From: Actinomycetes bacterium | GTDB lineage: Bacteria; Actinomycetota; Actinomycetes; Actinomycetales; Cellulomonadaceae | Direction of reading: 5' to 3' | Length of the DNA stretch: 32,723 bases | NCBI GenBank assembly: GCA_021793115.1 | Contig: JAJYTJ010000004.1 | Span: 1-32,723 of the forward strand | Shown: in pieces, positions 1-9,498 of the stretch | Layout: each line of letters opens with the position of its first letter | How positions within the stretch are numbered: position 1 is the first letter of the stretch | Program-made: the position numbers and the translations under genes | Notes under the pieces: model-generated | Seen by the model: only the letters and a program-made list of their open reading frames with translations | What the model was told of the DNA's origin: nothing | Databases searched by the model: none

Positions 1-488
1 AGGTCTCGGCCACCAATTGCGCGCCGCGCCCCGGCGAGCAGCAGGGCGTGCACTACCACTTCGTCACCGACGACGAGTTCGACCGGCTGGTGGCGCAGGA
101 CGAGCTGCTCGAGTGGGCCGTGGTGCACGGCGTCTACCGCTACGGCACGCCGCGTCGCGCCGTGCTCGACCACCTGGCGACCGGGGACCCGGCGTTGCTC
201 GTCATCGACCTCCAGGGCGCGCGCCAGGTGCGGGCGCGGATGCCCGAGGCACGGTTCGTCTTCCTCGCGCCGCCCTCGTGGGACGAGCTGGTGCGCCGGC
301 TCGTCGGGCGTGGCACCGAGGACGCCGCCGAGCGCGAGCGTCGCCTCGCGAGCGCGCGCGTCGAGCTCGCGGCCGAGCCCGAGTTCGACCACGTCATCGT
401 CAACGACGACGTGCACCGCGCCACCGAGGAGCTGGTGCGCGTCATGGGCCTGGCGGGGCCCCCGGTCGGTCGCCAGGCCGCAGGCTAG
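1..488 (+). CDS. gmk: Guanylate kinase, C-terminal part (5' end outside window)
   Basis: Guanylate kinase phosphorylates GMP to GDP with ATP in purine salvage and nucleotide supply. The open frame enters at base 3 and ends at TAG 486-488, leaving about 160 residues. What is missing is the start with the P-loop, roughly 40 residues. The GMP-binding segment reads [11 protein letters not shown] followed by GVHYHFV, against the usual SATTRxPRPGE. Further on come DLQGARQVR, which normally binds the GMP base, and the lid-region arginines ([13 protein letters not shown]). The first GTG inside the fragment (48) is not the start, because the conserved segment continues upstream of it. rpoZ follows, as in most actinobacteria. 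The Thr-Arg to Asn-Cys change in the GMP site is odd and is discussed in the findings. Confidence 0.93.
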   Translation, partial: VSATNCAPRPGEQQGVHYHFVTDDEFDRLVAQDELLEWAVVHGVYRYGTPRRAVLDHLATGDPALLVIDLQGARQVRARMPEARFVFLAPPSWDELVRRLVGRGTEDAAERERRLASARVELAAEPEFDHVIVNDDVHRATEELVRVMGLAGPPVGRQAAG

Positions 489-491
489 ACT
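486..491 (+). promoter_or_regulatory. Putative -10 element for rpoZ, overlapping the gmk stop codon
   Basis: TAGACT fits the actinobacterial TANNNT -10 pattern, and its first three bases are the gmk stop codon. A transcript starting 6-8 nt downstream would carry a leader of about 57 nt to rpoZ, which has its own Shine-Dalgarno sequence. No clear -35 is visible. A GTG at 499 sits at leaderless spacing but is out of frame with rpoZ. Confidence 0.5.
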
Positions 492-554
492 GGCGGGAGT
501 GCGCGGGGCGTCCCGGCGCCCCACCATCCCCATCCACCCTCGGGAGAGGCCATC

Positions 555-818
555 GTGTCCGGAACCGTCGCCCAGCCCACCGGCATCACCGACCCGCCGA
601 TCGACGACCTGCTCCAGAAGACCGACTCCAAGTACGCGCTCGTGCTCTTCAGCGCCAAGCGCGCGCGGCAGATCAACGCGTACTACGCGCAGCTCAACGA
701 GGGCCTCCTGGAGTACGTGGGCCCGCTCGTCGAGACGCGCCCCCAGGAGAAGCCGCTGTCGATCGCGATGCGCGAGATCGACCGGGGCCTGCTGACGATC
801 GTCCCCGTCGAGGACTGA
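555..818 (+). CDS. rpoZ: DNA-directed RNA polymerase omega subunit
   Basis: Omega is the small subunit that helps fold and assemble beta' into RNA polymerase. The product is 87 residues, a normal actinobacterial length. It carries the family core [17 protein letters not shown] near residues 14-30, SAKRARQIN at about 33-41 and a C-terminal [10 protein letters not shown] stretch. The GTG start at 555 is chosen because GGGAGAGG lies 5 nt upstream (542-549) and the N-terminus then matches the family. It sits between gmk and coaBC, the standard actinobacterial order. The gap of only 13 nt to coaBC suggests cotranscription. Confidence 0.95.
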   Translation: MSGTVAQPTGITDPPIDDLLQKTDSKYALVLFSAKRARQINAYYAQLNEGLLEYVGPLVETRPQEKPLSIAMREIDRGLLTIVPVED

Positions 819-831
819 CCTCCCTCCGGCC

Positions 832-2040
832 GTGCGGATCGTCCTCGGGGTCGCCGGCGGCATCGCCGCGTACAAGGCGGCCACGCTGCTGCGCCTGCTC
901 ACCGAGGCGGGCCACCGCGTGCGTGTCGTGCCCACGCGCGCCGCGCTCGAGTTCGTCGGCCGCCCCACGTGGGAGGCGCTCTCCGGCGAGCCCGCGACGC
1001 CCGAGGTGTTCGACGACGTCACGGGTGTCGCGCACGTGGCGCTCGGGCAGGAGGCTGACCTCGTCGTCGTCGCGCCGGCCACCGCGGACCTCGTCGCGCG
1101 CGCGGCCGCGGGCCTCGCGGACGACCTGCTGACGACGACGCTGCTCGTCGCACGTTGCCCCGTGCTGCTCGCACCGGCCATGCACACCCAGATGTGGCAG
1201 CACCCCGCCACGGTGGCCAACGTCGCGACGCTGCGCGCCCGCGGGGTGCACGTGCTCGAGCCCGCGGTGGGGCGCCTCACGGGCGCCGACTCCGGTCCGG
1301 GCCGGCTGCCCGAGCCCGAGGAGATCGCGGCGGCGGCTCTCGCGCTCGTGCGGCCGGGGCGCGCCGACCTGGTGGGGCGCCACGTGGTGGTCTCGGCCGG
1401 TGGCACGCGCGAGCCGCTGGACCCGGTGCGGTTCCTGGGCAACCGCTCGTCCGGCCGGCAGGGCATCGCCCTCGCCACCGCGGCCGCGGGGCGCGGCGCG
1501 CGGGTGACCCTGGTCACGGCGAACGTGGCGCTCCCCGTGGGTCCGGGGGTCGAGGTGGTGCCGGTCGAGACGGCGGAGCAGCTGCGCGCGGCCGTGCGCG
1601 CCGCAGCGGCCGACGCCGACGCGGTCGTCATGGCCGCGGCGGTCGCCGACTTCCGCCCGGCGGCCGCGGCCGCGGCCAAGATCAAGAAGCAGCCCGACGG
1701 ACGGGCGCCGAGCCTGGAGCTCGTCCAGACACCCGACATCCTCGCCGAGCTGGCGTCCCGGCGCGTGCGGCCCGGACAGGTGGTGGTCGGCTTCGCCGCA
1801 GAGACCGGCGACGACGACGGCGACGTGCTCGCGCACGGGCGCGCCAAGGCGCGGCGCAAGGGCGCCGACCTGCTCGTCGTCAATGCGGTGGGCGAGGGCC
1901 TCGGGTTCGGCACCGCCGACAACGACGTCGTCGTGCTCGACGCGGCGGGCGCCGAGGTGGTGCGGGCCGCCGGCAGCAAGGACGACGTGGCGCACGCCGT
2001 GTGGGACGCGATCGTCCCGTTGCTCGCGCCCGAGGGCTGA
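832..2040 (+). CDS. coaBC: Bifunctional phosphopantothenoylcysteine decarboxylase / phosphopantothenate-cysteine ligase
   Basis: This enzyme performs two consecutive steps of coenzyme A synthesis: CoaB joins cysteine to 4'-phosphopantothenate using CTP, and CoaC, an FMN flavoprotein, decarboxylates the product. The 402-residue protein has CoaC at about 1-180, with [11 protein letters not shown] at the N-terminus, the probable catalytic His68 in [15 protein letters not shown] at 114-122 and the substrate lid [14 protein letters not shown] at 151-164. CoaB follows from about 185, with [20 protein letters not shown] and the AAAVADFRP and KIKKQPDG motifs. The GTG start at 832 is 14 nt after the rpoZ stop without a good ribosome site, so translation may be coupled. 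Both domains look intact. Confidence 0.95.
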   Translation: MRIVLGVAGGIAAYKAATLLRLLTEAGHRVRVVPTRAALEFVGRPTWEALSGEPATPEVFDDVTGVAHVALGQEADLVVVAPATADLVARAAAGLADDLLTTTLLVARCPVLLAPAMHTQMWQHPATVANVATLRARGVHVLEPAVGRLTGADSGPGRLPEPEEIAAAALALVRPGRADLVGRHVVVSAGGTREPLDPVRFLGNRSSGRQGIALATAAAGRGARVTLVTANVALPVGPGVEVVPVETAEQLRAAVRAAAADADAVVMAAAVADFRPAAAAAAKIKKQPDGRAPSLELVQTPDILAELASRRVRPGQVVVGFAAETGDDDGDVLAHGRAKARRKGADLLVVNAVGEGLGFGTADNDVVVLDAAGAEVVRAAGSKDDVAHAVWDAIVPLLAPEG

Positions 2041-2070
2041 GCCTGGCGACGGCGGCCCGTGGCCAACGAT

Positions 2071-2076
2071 TAGGCT
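2071..2076 (+). promoter_or_regulatory. -10 element for leaderless metK mRNA
   Basis: TAGGCT lies 7 nt before the metK GTG at 2084, so transcription should start at or one base before the start codon. No Shine-Dalgarno sequence fits in the 7-nt spacer. No convincing -35 is visible near 2048-2053. Confidence 0.6.
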
Positions 2077-2083
2077 TCCCGCC

Positions 2084-3286
2084 GTGACTTCGTCGACCGC
2101 GCGCCTGTTCACCTCCGAGTCCGTCACCGAGGGCCACCCCGACAAGGTCTGCGACCAGATCTCGGACGCCATCCTCGACGCCATCCTCGAGCAGGACACC
2201 ACCGCGCGGGTCGCGGTCGAGACGATGGTGACCACCGGCCTGGTGCACGTCGCCGGAGAGGTGACCACCGAGGCCTACGTCGAGATCCCGGCCGTGGTGC
2301 GCGAGGTGGTCAACTCGATCGGGTACACCTCGTCGGACATCGGGTTCGACGGTGACTCGTGCGGCATCTCGGTGTCCATCGGGCAGCAGTCGCCGGACAT
2401 CGCGCAGGGCGTCGACAAGGCCATCGAGATCCGCGACGACTCCGGCGACCTCGACCCGCTGGACCACCAGGGCGCCGGCGACCAGGGGCTGATGTTCGGG
2501 TACGCGTGCGACGACACGCCCAGCCTCATGCCGCTGCCGATCTGGGTGGCGCACCGGCTCGCGGAGCGGCTGGCGCAGGTGCGCAAGGAGGGGATCGTGC
2601 CGGGGCTGCGCCCCGACGGCAAGACCCAGGTGACGATCCGCTACGAGGGCGACCACGCGGTGGGGCTCGACACGGTCGTCATCTCCACGCAGCACGAGCC
2701 GTGGGTGCAGCTGGAGACCACGCTGGCGCCGCAGATCGCCGAGTACGTGGTGGCGCCGGTGCTGGCCCAGCTCGACCTCGACACGGCCGGCCACCAGCTC
2801 CTCGTCAACCCGACGGGGCAGTTCGTCGTCGGCGGCCCGAAGGGCGACGCCGGGCTCACGGGCCGCAAGATCATCGTCGACACCTACGGCGGCTTCGCCC
2901 GCCACGGCGGCGGCGCGTTCTCGGGCAAGGACCCGTCCAAGGTCGACCGGTCCGCGGCGTACGCCATGCGCTGGATTGCGAAGAACGTCGTCGCGGCCGG
3001 CCTGGCGCGCCGGTGCGAGGTGCAGGTGGCCTACGCGATCGGGCGCGCGCACCCGGTGGGCCTGTACGTCGAGACGTTCGGCACGGGTGCCGTGCCCGTG
3101 GAGCGCCTCACCGCCGCCATCCGCGAGGTGTTCGACCTGCGCCCCGCCGCCCTCATCCGCGACCTCGACCTGCTGCGGCCCGTATACCGGAAGACCGCGG
3201 CCTACGGGCACTTCGGCCGCGAGCTCCCGCAGTTCACGTGGGAGCGCACGGACCGGGTCGCCGCGCTGCAGGCCGCGATCGGCTGA
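2084..3286 (+). CDS. metK: S-adenosylmethionine synthetase
   Basis: MetK makes S-adenosylmethionine, the general methyl donor, from methionine and ATP. The 400-residue product has the complete family signature: [14 protein letters not shown] at about 17-30, [12 protein letters not shown] at about 130-141 and the phosphate loop [19 protein letters not shown] at about 275. The open frame extends upstream into coaBC, but the true N-terminus is at GTG 2084, where [20 protein letters not shown] aligns with the family and a -10 hexamer sits at leaderless spacing. SAM from this enzyme would serve RsmB, encoded further along the block. Nothing looks truncated. Confidence 0.97.
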   Translation: MTSSTARLFTSESVTEGHPDKVCDQISDAILDAILEQDTTARVAVETMVTTGLVHVAGEVTTEAYVEIPAVVREVVNSIGYTSSDIGFDGDSCGISVSIGQQSPDIAQGVDKAIEIRDDSGDLDPLDHQGAGDQGLMFGYACDDTPSLMPLPIWVAHRLAERLAQVRKEGIVPGLRPDGKTQVTIRYEGDHAVGLDTVVISTQHEPWVQLETTLAPQIAEYVVAPVLAQLDLDTAGHQLLVNPTGQFVVGGPKGDAGLTGRKIIVDTYGGFARHGGGAFSGKDPSKVDRSAAYAMRWIAKNVVAAGLARRCEVQVAYAIGRAHPVGLYVETFGTGAVPVERLTAAIREVFDLRPAALIRDLDLLRPVYRKTAAYGHFGRELPQFTWERTDRVAALQAAIG

Positions 3287-3332
3287 GGACGACGCCCGCG
3301 CCGTGGGGGTGCGGGATGGTGGGATGGGGCCC

Positions 3333-5381
3333 GTGGAGGTCACCCAGCCGACGCTCGCCGGCATGCCACGCGCCCGCGCCCCGCGGGTGGCGAAGGAGCG
3401 CGCCGTCGCGGCGGTGCTGCCGGTGGCACGGGTGTGCGTCGACGTCCAGCCGGCCCACCTCGACCGGCTCTTCGACTACCTCGTCCCGGCCGACCTCGAC
3501 GAGGCCGCCCGGCCCGGGGTACGTGTCAAGGTGCGCTTCGGCGGCCAGGACGTGGACGGCTACCTGCTCTCGCGGCACGAGTCCTCCGAGCACGACGGGC
3601 GGTTGGTGCCGCTGCGCCGGGTGGTGACGGGGGAGCCGGTGCTCACGCCCGAGGTGGTGCGCCTCGCGCGCGCCGTCGCGGACCACTACGCGGGGACGCT
3701 CGCCGACGTGCTGCGGCTGGCGGTGCCGCCCCGGCACGCGCGCGTCGAGGCCGAGCCGCGGCCCGAGCGGGTCACCGCGCCGCCGTCGCCGGTCGCCCCC
3801 GCGTGGGGCGCCTACCGTGGCGGCCCCGCGCTGCTCCAGCACCTGATGACCGGCGGGCACCCCCGCGCGGTGTGGACGGCGCTGCCGGGTCCGGCGGGCC
3901 AGGCGTGGCCGGACGCGATCGCGCAGGCGGTCGCGGCGTGCGTGCTCGGCGGGCGCGGCGCGCTCGTGGTCGCGCCCGACGCGCGTGACGTGGACCGGGT
4001 GCTCGCGGCGCTGGACCGCGTCGGGCTGGGCGTCGGCACCCCGGGCGGCGCGGTCCGGTTGACGGCCGACGAGGGCCCCGCCGTGCGCTACCGCGCCTTC
4101 CTCGCCGCCCTGCGAGGGCTGGCGCGCGTCGTGGTGGGCACGCGGGCGTCCGCGTTCGCCCCCGTGGCCGACCTCGGGCTCGTGGTGCTCTGGGAGGACG
4201 GCGACCCGTTGCACGCCGAACCCCGGGCGCCGTACCCGCACGCGCGGCAGGTGCTCGCGCTGCGTGCCGAGCTGGCCGGCTGCGCCGCGATCGTCGGCGG
4301 ACTGGGCCGGACCGTGGAGGCGCAGCAGCTGCTCCAGGTGGGCTGGGCGCGCGAGGTCGCGGCGGACCGGGCCGTGGTGCGCCAGCGCACGGCCCGGGTG
4401 CGGGCACTCACCACGGTCGAGCTCGCCAAGGAGGGTCCGGCCGCGGCCGCCCGGCTGCCCGCACCCGTCTTCGCCGCGATGCGCGCGGCCCTGCAGGACG
4501 GCCCGGTGCTGGTGCAGGTGCCGCGCGCGGGGTACGTGCCCGTCACGGCATGCGCGCGCTGCCATGCGCCCGCCCGGTGCGCGGTGTGCACCGGGCCGCT
4601 CGGCCTCGACGCCGCCGGGGCCGTCCCGTCGTGCCGGTGGTGCGGGCGGCTGGCCACCGACTGGGCGTGCCGCGAGTGCGGCGGACGCGCGCTGCGGTCG
4701 GTCCGCGTGGGCTCGGGCCGTACGGCGGAGGAGATCGGGCGGGCGTTCCCCGGCGTGCCCGTGCGCAGCAGCGGGGCGCGGGCCAGCGCCGGCGTGCTCG
4801 ACACGGTCGCCGACCGCCCCGCCGTCGTCGTGGCGACCCCCGGCGCCGAGCCCGTGACGCCGGCCGGGTATGCCGCGGCGGTGCTGCTCGACGCCGCGGT
4901 CGCCACCGCCGGCGAGGGGTTGGCGGTGGAGCCGGACGCCCTGCGGCGCTGGCTCGCCGCGGCGGCCCTGGTGCGTCCGGCCGCCGATGGCGGGCAGGTA
5001 CTGCTCGTCGGGGATGGCGCGGCCCGGCCCACGCAGGCGCTGGTGCGCTGGGACCCCGCCGGGCTCGCCGAGCGCGAGCTGGCCGAGCGCGCGACGCTGC
5101 GGCTACCGCCGGCGGTCGCCATGGCCGCCGTCACGGGGCCGCGGCAGGCGGTCCAGCTCGTCGTCGACCGGCTCGCCGCGCCGGGGCTCGCCGTGCTCGG
5201 GCCCGTCCCCGTCACCGGTCGGGACGCCGCCCTGGACCCCGACGTGCGCACGCTGCTGCGCGTGGCCCCGCCGGACGCGCCCGCGCTGGCACGCACGCTC
5301 GCGCAGTCCCTCGCCGTCCGCAGCGCGCGGCGGGAGGGCGGGATGCTGCGGGTCCAGGTCGACCCACCGGAGGTGCTGTGA
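3333..5381 (+). CDS. priA: Primosomal protein N' (PriA), actinobacterial form without helicase motifs
   Basis: PriA recognises stalled forks and reloads the replisome. The protein is about 682 residues. The N-terminal DNA-binding part (PVARVCVDVQPAHLDRLFDY) and the zinc-binding region at about 406-455 are intact, with eight cysteines arranged as four CxxC pairs. The helicase core is degenerate: where E. coli has a Walker A GKT there is PGPAGQAWPD, and the DEEH box is replaced by WEDGD. Known actinobacterial PriA proteins also lack detectable helicase motifs, so this is lineage-typical. The start is uncertain: GTG 3333 gives MEVTQPTLAG, but ATG 3324 is also possible. The gene ends in a 4-bp GTGA overlap with the HAD gene. 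Confidence 0.9.
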   Translation: MEVTQPTLAGMPRARAPRVAKERAVAAVLPVARVCVDVQPAHLDRLFDYLVPADLDEAARPGVRVKVRFGGQDVDGYLLSRHESSEHDGRLVPLRRVVTGEPVLTPEVVRLARAVADHYAGTLADVLRLAVPPRHARVEAEPRPERVTAPPSPVAPAWGAYRGGPALLQHLMTGGHPRAVWTALPGPAGQAWPDAIAQAVAACVLGGRGALVVAPDARDVDRVLAALDRVGLGVGTPGGAVRLTADEGPAVRYRAFLAALRGLARVVVGTRASAFAPVADLGLVVLWEDGDPLHAEPRAPYPHARQVLALRAELAGCAAIVGGLGRTVEAQQLLQVGWAREVAADRAVVRQRTARVRALTTVELAKEGPAAAARLPAPVFAAMRAALQDGPVLVQVPRAGYVPVTACARCHAPARCAVCTGPLGLDAAGAVPSCRWCGRLATDWACRECGGRALRSVRVGSGRTAEEIGRAFPGVPVRSSGARASAGVLDTVADRPAVVVATPGAEPVTPAGYAAAVLLDAAVATAGEGLAVEPDALRRWLAAAALVRPAADGGQVLLVGDGAARPTQALVRWDPAGLAERELAERATLRLPPAVAMAAVTGPRQAVQLVVDRLAAPGLAVLGPVPVTGRDAALDPDVRTLLRVAPPDAPALARTLAQSLAVRSARREGGMLRVQVDPPEVL

Positions 5382-5992
5382 GCGTGGACGCCGTGCTGCT
5401 CGACCTCGGCAACGTGCTGGTGCACTGGCGTTGGCGCTCGGCCGTCGAGGGCCTGCTCAGCGACGACGAGGCGACGCGGTTCGCCGCGCAGGCGGGCTTC
5501 GCGGAGCTCAACCGCCGGCTCGACGCGGGCCTGTCGTGGGACGTGGCCGTCGCCGAGCTGACGGCGCGCGACCCGTGGCTCGGCGAGACCCTCGCCCTCT
5601 ACCGACGCCGCTTCCCGCTGTCGCTGGGCGGCCCCGTGCCCGGCATGGCCGAGCTGGTGGGCGAGCTGCGGGCGCTCGGCCTGCGGCTCGTCGGCCTGAC
5701 GAACTGGTCCGCCGAGATGTGGCCGTTCGCCGAACCCGCCGCTCCGGTCATCGGCACGCTCGACGGCATCGTCGTCTCCGGCGTGGAGGGTCTGGTCAAG
5801 CCGGACCCGCGGATCTTCCGCGTGGCGGCGGAGCGGTACCGGCTCGACCCAGGGCGCACGCTGTTCGTCGATGACAGCCCGCCCAACGTCGAGACGGCAC
5901 GGGCGCTGGGCTTCGGCGCCGTCGTGTTCACCGGCACGCCGGCGCTGCGCCGGGACCTGCTCGCCCGCGGCGTGGGCGTCGCGGCCCCCTAG
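5378..5992 (+). CDS. HAD-family phosphatase (YihX-like)
   Basis: A 204-residue HAD-superfamily hydrolase with all four motifs: I is LLDLGNVLV with nucleophile Asp9, II is LTNWS, III is the lysine of VKPDP, and IV is [10 protein letters not shown]. The second Asp of motif I is Asn (DLGN), as in the YihX glucose-1-phosphatase and haloacid dehalogenase-like subgroup, so a sugar phosphate or a similar small phosphate ester is the likely substrate; the sequence does not settle which. The start at GTG 5378 overlaps the priA stop, with GGAGG at 5369-5373. Its TAG stop (5990-5992) is part of the predicted -10 element of fmt. Confidence 0.88.
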   Translation: MSVDAVLLDLGNVLVHWRWRSAVEGLLSDDEATRFAAQAGFAELNRRLDAGLSWDVAVAELTARDPWLGETLALYRRRFPLSLGGPVPGMAELVGELRALGLRLVGLTNWSAEMWPFAEPAAPVIGTLDGIVVSGVEGLVKPDPRIFRVAAERYRLDPGRTLFVDDSPPNVETARALGFGAVVFTGTPALRRDLLARGVGVAAP

Positions 5993-5995
5993 GAT
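5990..5995 (+). promoter_or_regulatory. -10 element for leaderless fmt mRNA, overlapping a stop codon
   Basis: TAGGAT spans the TAG stop of the HAD gene and ends exactly 7 nt before the fmt GTG. The arrangement matches the other leaderless starts in the window. Confidence 0.6.
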
Positions 5996-6002
5996 CGCCG
6001 AC

Positions 6003-6935
6003 GTGCGAGTGCTGTTTGCCGGGACCCCCGCCGCCGCCGTCCCCTCGCTGCGGGCGCTGGCGGCCTCGGACCACGAGGTCGTCGCCGTTCTCACGCGCCC
6101 CGACGCGCCCGCGGGCCGTGGGCGCGCGCTCCAGCCCAGCGCCGTGCACGTGGCGGCCGACGCGCTGGGGCTCGAGGTGCTCGCGCCCGCACGGCTGCGC
6201 GACGAGGCGTTCCGCGCGCGACTGGCCGCGCTGGACGTCGACGTCGCGGCGGTCGTCGCGTACGGCGCCCTCGTGCCCCCCGATCTCCTGTCCGCCGTGC
6301 CGCACGGCTGGGTGAACCTCCACTTCTCGCTGCTGCCCGCGTGGCGCGGGGCGGCGCCCGTGCAGCACGCGATCATCGCGGGCGACGAGGTGACGGGCGC
6401 GACGACGTTCCGGCTCGAGGCGGGCCTCGACACGGGCCCGGTGTTCGGCCTGCTCACCGAGACGGTGCGGCCGCGCGACACCGCGGGCGATCTGCTGGCG
6501 CGCCTCGCCGACGCCGGCGCCGGCCTGCTCGCCCGCACGCTGGACGGGATCGCCGACGGCACGCTCGTGGCAGTGCCCCAGCCGACGGACGGGGTCAGCC
6601 TGGCGCCCAAGCTCACGCCCGACGACGCCGAGGTCCGCTGGGGCCACCCCGCGGTGGCCGTCGACCGGCGGATCCGCGGCTGCACGCCGGACCCCGGCGC
6701 GTGGACCACGCTGCCGGACGGCTCGCGCCTGGTGCTGGGGCCGGTCACGGTGACCGATGAGGCGCTGGCGCCGGGGCTGGTCGCGGCCGGCAAGCGCGAC
6801 GTGCTCGTCGGCACCGCGAGCACGGCCGTCCGGTTGGGCGACGTCACGGCCACCGGCAAGCGCACGATGCCCGCGGCCGACTGGGCACGGGGCGCGCGGC
6901 TCGCGGCGGGCACCGTGCTGGGGCAGGCGTCGTGA
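6003..6935 (+). CDS. fmt: Methionyl-tRNA formyltransferase
   Basis: Fmt formylates initiator Met-tRNA with 10-formyltetrahydrofolate, which is needed for normal bacterial initiation. The 310-residue protein starts [16 protein letters not shown]. It carries the catalytic formyltransferase region [17 protein letters not shown] at about 105-121, with the conserved Asn and His, and GLDTGPVF about 25 residues later, which holds the conserved Asp. The C-terminal tRNA-binding domain follows. GTG 6003 is chosen over the longer open frame because it gives the family N-terminus and has a -10 at leaderless spacing. It overlaps rsmB by GTGA, so the two RNA-modification genes should be cotranslated. Confidence 0.96.
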   Translation: MRVLFAGTPAAAVPSLRALAASDHEVVAVLTRPDAPAGRGRALQPSAVHVAADALGLEVLAPARLRDEAFRARLAALDVDVAAVVAYGALVPPDLLSAVPHGWVNLHFSLLPAWRGAAPVQHAIIAGDEVTGATTFRLEAGLDTGPVFGLLTETVRPRDTAGDLLARLADAGAGLLARTLDGIADGTLVAVPQPTDGVSLAPKLTPDDAEVRWGHPAVAVDRRIRGCTPDPGAWTTLPDGSRLVLGPVTVTDEALAPGLVAAGKRDVLVGTASTAVRLGDVTATGKRTMPAADWARGARLAAGTVLGQAS

Positions 6936-8527
6936 CCGACGACCGCGAGCCGCGCCCCGGCCGCACCGGTCGCTCCGGCGGCGACCGGCCGCTCGGGCGG
7001 CCGGGCTCGGCGCGCGGCCGCGGCCCGGACCCCGAGGCCCGGCGCGACGAGTCGGGGCACCACCGGGGTGCCGCGCGCGCGGAGGGCCGCACCGGCCGCA
7101 CCGCGGCGGCGCCGTCGCAGCGCAGCCGGCAGGGCGACCCGGCCCGCACCGCCGCGTTCGACGTGCTGCGCGAGGTCGCCGCGTCCGACGCGTACGCGAA
7201 CCTCGTGCTGCCACCCCTGCTGCGGCAGCGGCGCATCGCCGGCCGGGACGCCGCCTTCGCGACCGAGTTGGCGTACGGCACGTTGCGCATGCGCGGGCGG
7301 TACGACGCGGTGCTCGCGCTCGTCGTCGACCGCGGCCTGGAGCATGTCGACCCGCCCGTGCTCGACCTGCTGCGCCTGGGGACCCACCAGCTGCTGGGGA
7401 TGCGCGTGCCGCCGCACGCCGCCGTCTCCGAGACGGTCGCGCTGGCGCGCGCGCAGGCCGGCGCCGGCTCCGCGCAGTTCGTCAACGCGGTCCTGCGGCG
7501 GGTCGCCGAGCACCCGGTCGAGGAGTGGCTGGAGCGGCTGGCCGCCGGCGCCGACGACGAGGACGCGCGGCTGGCCGCCGTGTGGAGCCACCCGGGGTGG
7601 ATCGTCCGCGCGATGCGGGAGGCGCTCGTCGGCGCGGGCCGGCCCGCGGGGGAGATCGCCGCCCTGCTCGCCGCCGACGACGAGCCGCCGCACGTGACCC
7701 TGGTCGCACGTCCGGGCCTTGCCACGGCGGACGAGCTGACCTCCCAGGCCCACGGGGCGACGCCCGGGCTGCTGGCCCCCACGGCGGTGCGCCTGGCGGG
7801 GGGCGACCCGGCCGCGCTCCCCGCGGTCCGCGACGGGCGCGCCGGCGTGCAGGACGAGGGCAGCCAGCTCGTCGCGCTCGCCCTGGCGCGGGCGCCGCTG
7901 GCGGGACGCGACGAGCGCTGGCTCGACCTCGCCGCGGGGCCCGGCGGCAAGGCTGCCCTGCTCGCGGCGGAGGCCGCGGGGCGTGGGGCGCGGATCGTCG
8001 CGAACGAGCTCCAGCCCCACCGCGCCCGCCTGGTCCAGGACTCCCTGCGGGCGGTGCCCGCTGGGTCCGTCGAAGAGGTCCGCACGGGCGACGGCCGGCT
8101 CGTCGGCGGCCTCGAGCCCGGAGCGTACGACCGCGTGCTGCTCGACGCACCGTGCACGGGGCTGGGCGCGTTGCGGCGCCGGCCGGAGGCTCGGTGGCGC
8201 CGGACCCCCGCCGACCTCGCGGCGCTCACGCAGCTGCAGCGCGAGCTGCTGGCCTCGGCGCTGGCGGCCGTCCGGCCGGGTGGCCTCGTCGCCTACGTCA
8301 CGTGCTCGCCCCACCTCGCCGAGACCCGCCTCGTGGTGGCCGACGCGCTGCGGGCGGCGGCACGCGCCGGCACGCCGGCGACGCTCGTCGACGCCCGTCC
8401 GGTGGTCGCGGACCTCGCGCCGGGCGACGCGCCGGACCTCGGCGACGGGCCGCAGGTGCAGCTGTGGCCGCACGTGCACGGCACCGACGCGATGCACCTG
8501 TCGCTGCTGCGGCGCGCCGACTCCTAG
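6932..8527 (+). CDS. rsmB: 16S rRNA (cytosine-967-C5)-methyltransferase
   Basis: RsmB (Sun/Fmu) methylates C5 of a cytosine in 16S rRNA using SAM. The 531-residue protein has an Arg/Gly-rich, probably disordered tail at 1-65, a NusB-like RNA-binding domain at about 68-200 and the methyltransferase domain beyond about 290. Motif I is [14 protein letters not shown] (about 330), motif [17 protein letters not shown] (about 405) and motif [14 protein letters not shown] (about 455). The two cysteines in PC and TC are the catalytic pair of this family. The long basic tail is common in actinobacterial versions. The TAG stop is reused in the rpe promoter. Confidence 0.93.
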   Translation: MTDDREPRPGRTGRSGGDRPLGRPGSARGRGPDPEARRDESGHHRGAARAEGRTGRTAAAPSQRSRQGDPARTAAFDVLREVAASDAYANLVLPPLLRQRRIAGRDAAFATELAYGTLRMRGRYDAVLALVVDRGLEHVDPPVLDLLRLGTHQLLGMRVPPHAAVSETVALARAQAGAGSAQFVNAVLRRVAEHPVEEWLERLAAGADDEDARLAAVWSHPGWIVRAMREALVGAGRPAGEIAALLAADDEPPHVTLVARPGLATADELTSQAHGATPGLLAPTAVRLAGGDPAALPAVRDGRAGVQDEGSQLVALALARAPLAGRDERWLDLAAGPGGKAALLAAEAAGRGARIVANELQPHRARLVQDSLRAVPAGSVEEVRTGDGRLVGGLEPGAYDRVLLDAPCTGLGALRRRPEARWRRTPADLAALTQLQRELLASALAAVRPGGLVAYVTCSPHLAETRLVVADALRAAARAGTPATLVDARPVVADLAPGDAPDLGDGPQVQLWPHVHGTDAMHLSLLRRADS

Positions 8528-8530
8528 GCT
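8525..8530 (+). promoter_or_regulatory. -10 element for leaderless rpe mRNA, overlapping a stop codon
   Basis: TAGGCT begins with the rsmB TAG stop codon (8525-8527) and ends 6 nt before the rpe GTG at 8537. The position predicts transcription starting on the G of the start codon. Confidence 0.6.
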
Positions 8531-8536
8531 GGCGCC

Positions 8537-9202
8537 GTGGCGGTGCGCATCAACCCCAGCATCCTGTCGGCCGACTTCGCCAACCTCGAGCGCGACCTGG
8601 CGGCGATCGCGTCCGCGGACTACGCGCACGTCGACGTCATGGACCAGCACTTCGTGCCGAACCTCACCCTCGGGCTGCCGGTGGTGGCCCGCCTCGCGCA
8701 GGTGTCCCCGGTGCCGCTCGACGTGCACCTCATGGTGGACGACGCCGACCGCTGGGCGCCCGAGTACGCGGCGGCAGGGGCCGCGTCCGTGACGTTCCAC
8801 GCCGAGGCGACCCAGGCGCCCGTGCGCCTGGCCCGCGAGCTGCGCGCGCACGGCGTGCGCGCCGGCGTGGCCGTCCGGCCGGCGACGCCGGTGGAGCCGC
8901 TGCTCGACCTGCTCGACGAGTTCGACATGATCCTGGTCATGACCGTCGAGCCCGGGTTCGGCGGCCAGCCGTTCATCGACGGCACGCTGCCGAAGATCCG
9001 CCGCACGCGCGAGGCGATCTGCGCGGCCCGGACGGGCACGTGGATCCAGGTCGACGGCGGCGTCAGCCGCGAGACGATCGGGCGCATCGCGGCCGCGGGC
9101 GCCGACACCTTCGTCGCCGGCTCCGCGATCTACGCCGCCGCAGACATCCCCGCCGAGATCGCCGCGCTGCGAACCCTCGCGGTCCCGACGACCACGGCCT
9201 GA
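8537..9202 (+). CDS. rpe: Ribulose-phosphate 3-epimerase
   Basis: Rpe interconverts ribulose 5-phosphate and xylulose 5-phosphate in the pentose phosphate pathway. The 221-residue TIM barrel shows the family motifs in order: [14 protein letters not shown] at the N-terminus, [16 protein letters not shown] with the metal-binding His and Asp, [21 protein letters not shown], and [10 protein letters not shown] with the second catalytic Asp. The usual Gly of MDGHFVPN is Gln. GTG 8537 is set by the -10 at leaderless spacing and by the N-terminal motif. It precedes the riboflavin operon, whose RibBA enzyme consumes ribulose 5-phosphate. Confidence 0.96.
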   Translation: MAVRINPSILSADFANLERDLAAIASADYAHVDVMDQHFVPNLTLGLPVVARLAQVSPVPLDVHLMVDDADRWAPEYAAAGAASVTFHAEATQAPVRLARELRAHGVRAGVAVRPATPVEPLLDLLDEFDMILVMTVEPGFGGQPFIDGTLPKIRRTREAICAARTGTWIQVDGGVSRETIGRIAAAGADTFVAGSAIYAAADIPAEIAALRTLAVPTTTA

Positions 9203-9219
9203 CCGCGCGCCGTCCGTCA

Positions 9220-9488
9220 CCGAGCGCCCTTCGTCAGCGGGCGCCCCCTCGTCGCCGAGCGCACCCTTCGTCGGCCAGCGCACCCTTCGTCGGCCAGCGC
9301 ACCCTTCGTCGGCCAGCGCACCCTTCGTCGGCCAGCGCACCCTTCGTCGGCCAGCGCACCCTTCGTCAGCCAGCGCACCCTTCGTCGGCCAGCGCACCCT
9401 TCGTCAGCCAGCGCACCCCCCGTCAGCCAGCACCCCCCCGTCAGCCAGCGCACCCCTCGTCAGCGAGCGCACCCTTCGTCGCCGAGAT
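9220..9488 (+). repeat. 19-bp tandem repeat array (about 14 units)
   Basis: The unit is close to CCAGCGCACCCTTCGTCGG (19 bp). From 9258 onward, units start every 19 bp at 9258, 9277, 9296, 9315, 9334, 9353, 9372, 9391 and 9410, with small indels after that; two degenerate units lie before 9258. Central copies are nearly identical and the edges diverge, mostly at TCGGC versus TCAGC. There are no spacers. The period is not a multiple of 3, so the open frames crossing it are artefacts. It fills the rpe-ribD gap between the rpe stop and the riboflavin leader. Confidence 0.93.
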
Positions 9489-9498
9489 CCGGGGTTCC

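Noticed and set aside
3333..5381. A frameshifted or broken priA because of missing helicase motifs
   Set aside because: The frame is open over the full family length with coding bias, and loss of these motifs is normal in actinobacterial PriA.
4088..9397. A 1769-codon open frame on the minus strand
   Set aside because: It is antisense to priA, HAD, fmt, rsmB and rpe, has Arg/Pro/Gly-rich shadow composition, runs through the 19-bp repeat, and shows no domain; long antisense frames are expected at this GC content.
9220..9488. CRISPR array
   Set aside because: Units of 19 bp are contiguous with no unique spacers and no cas genes are nearby.
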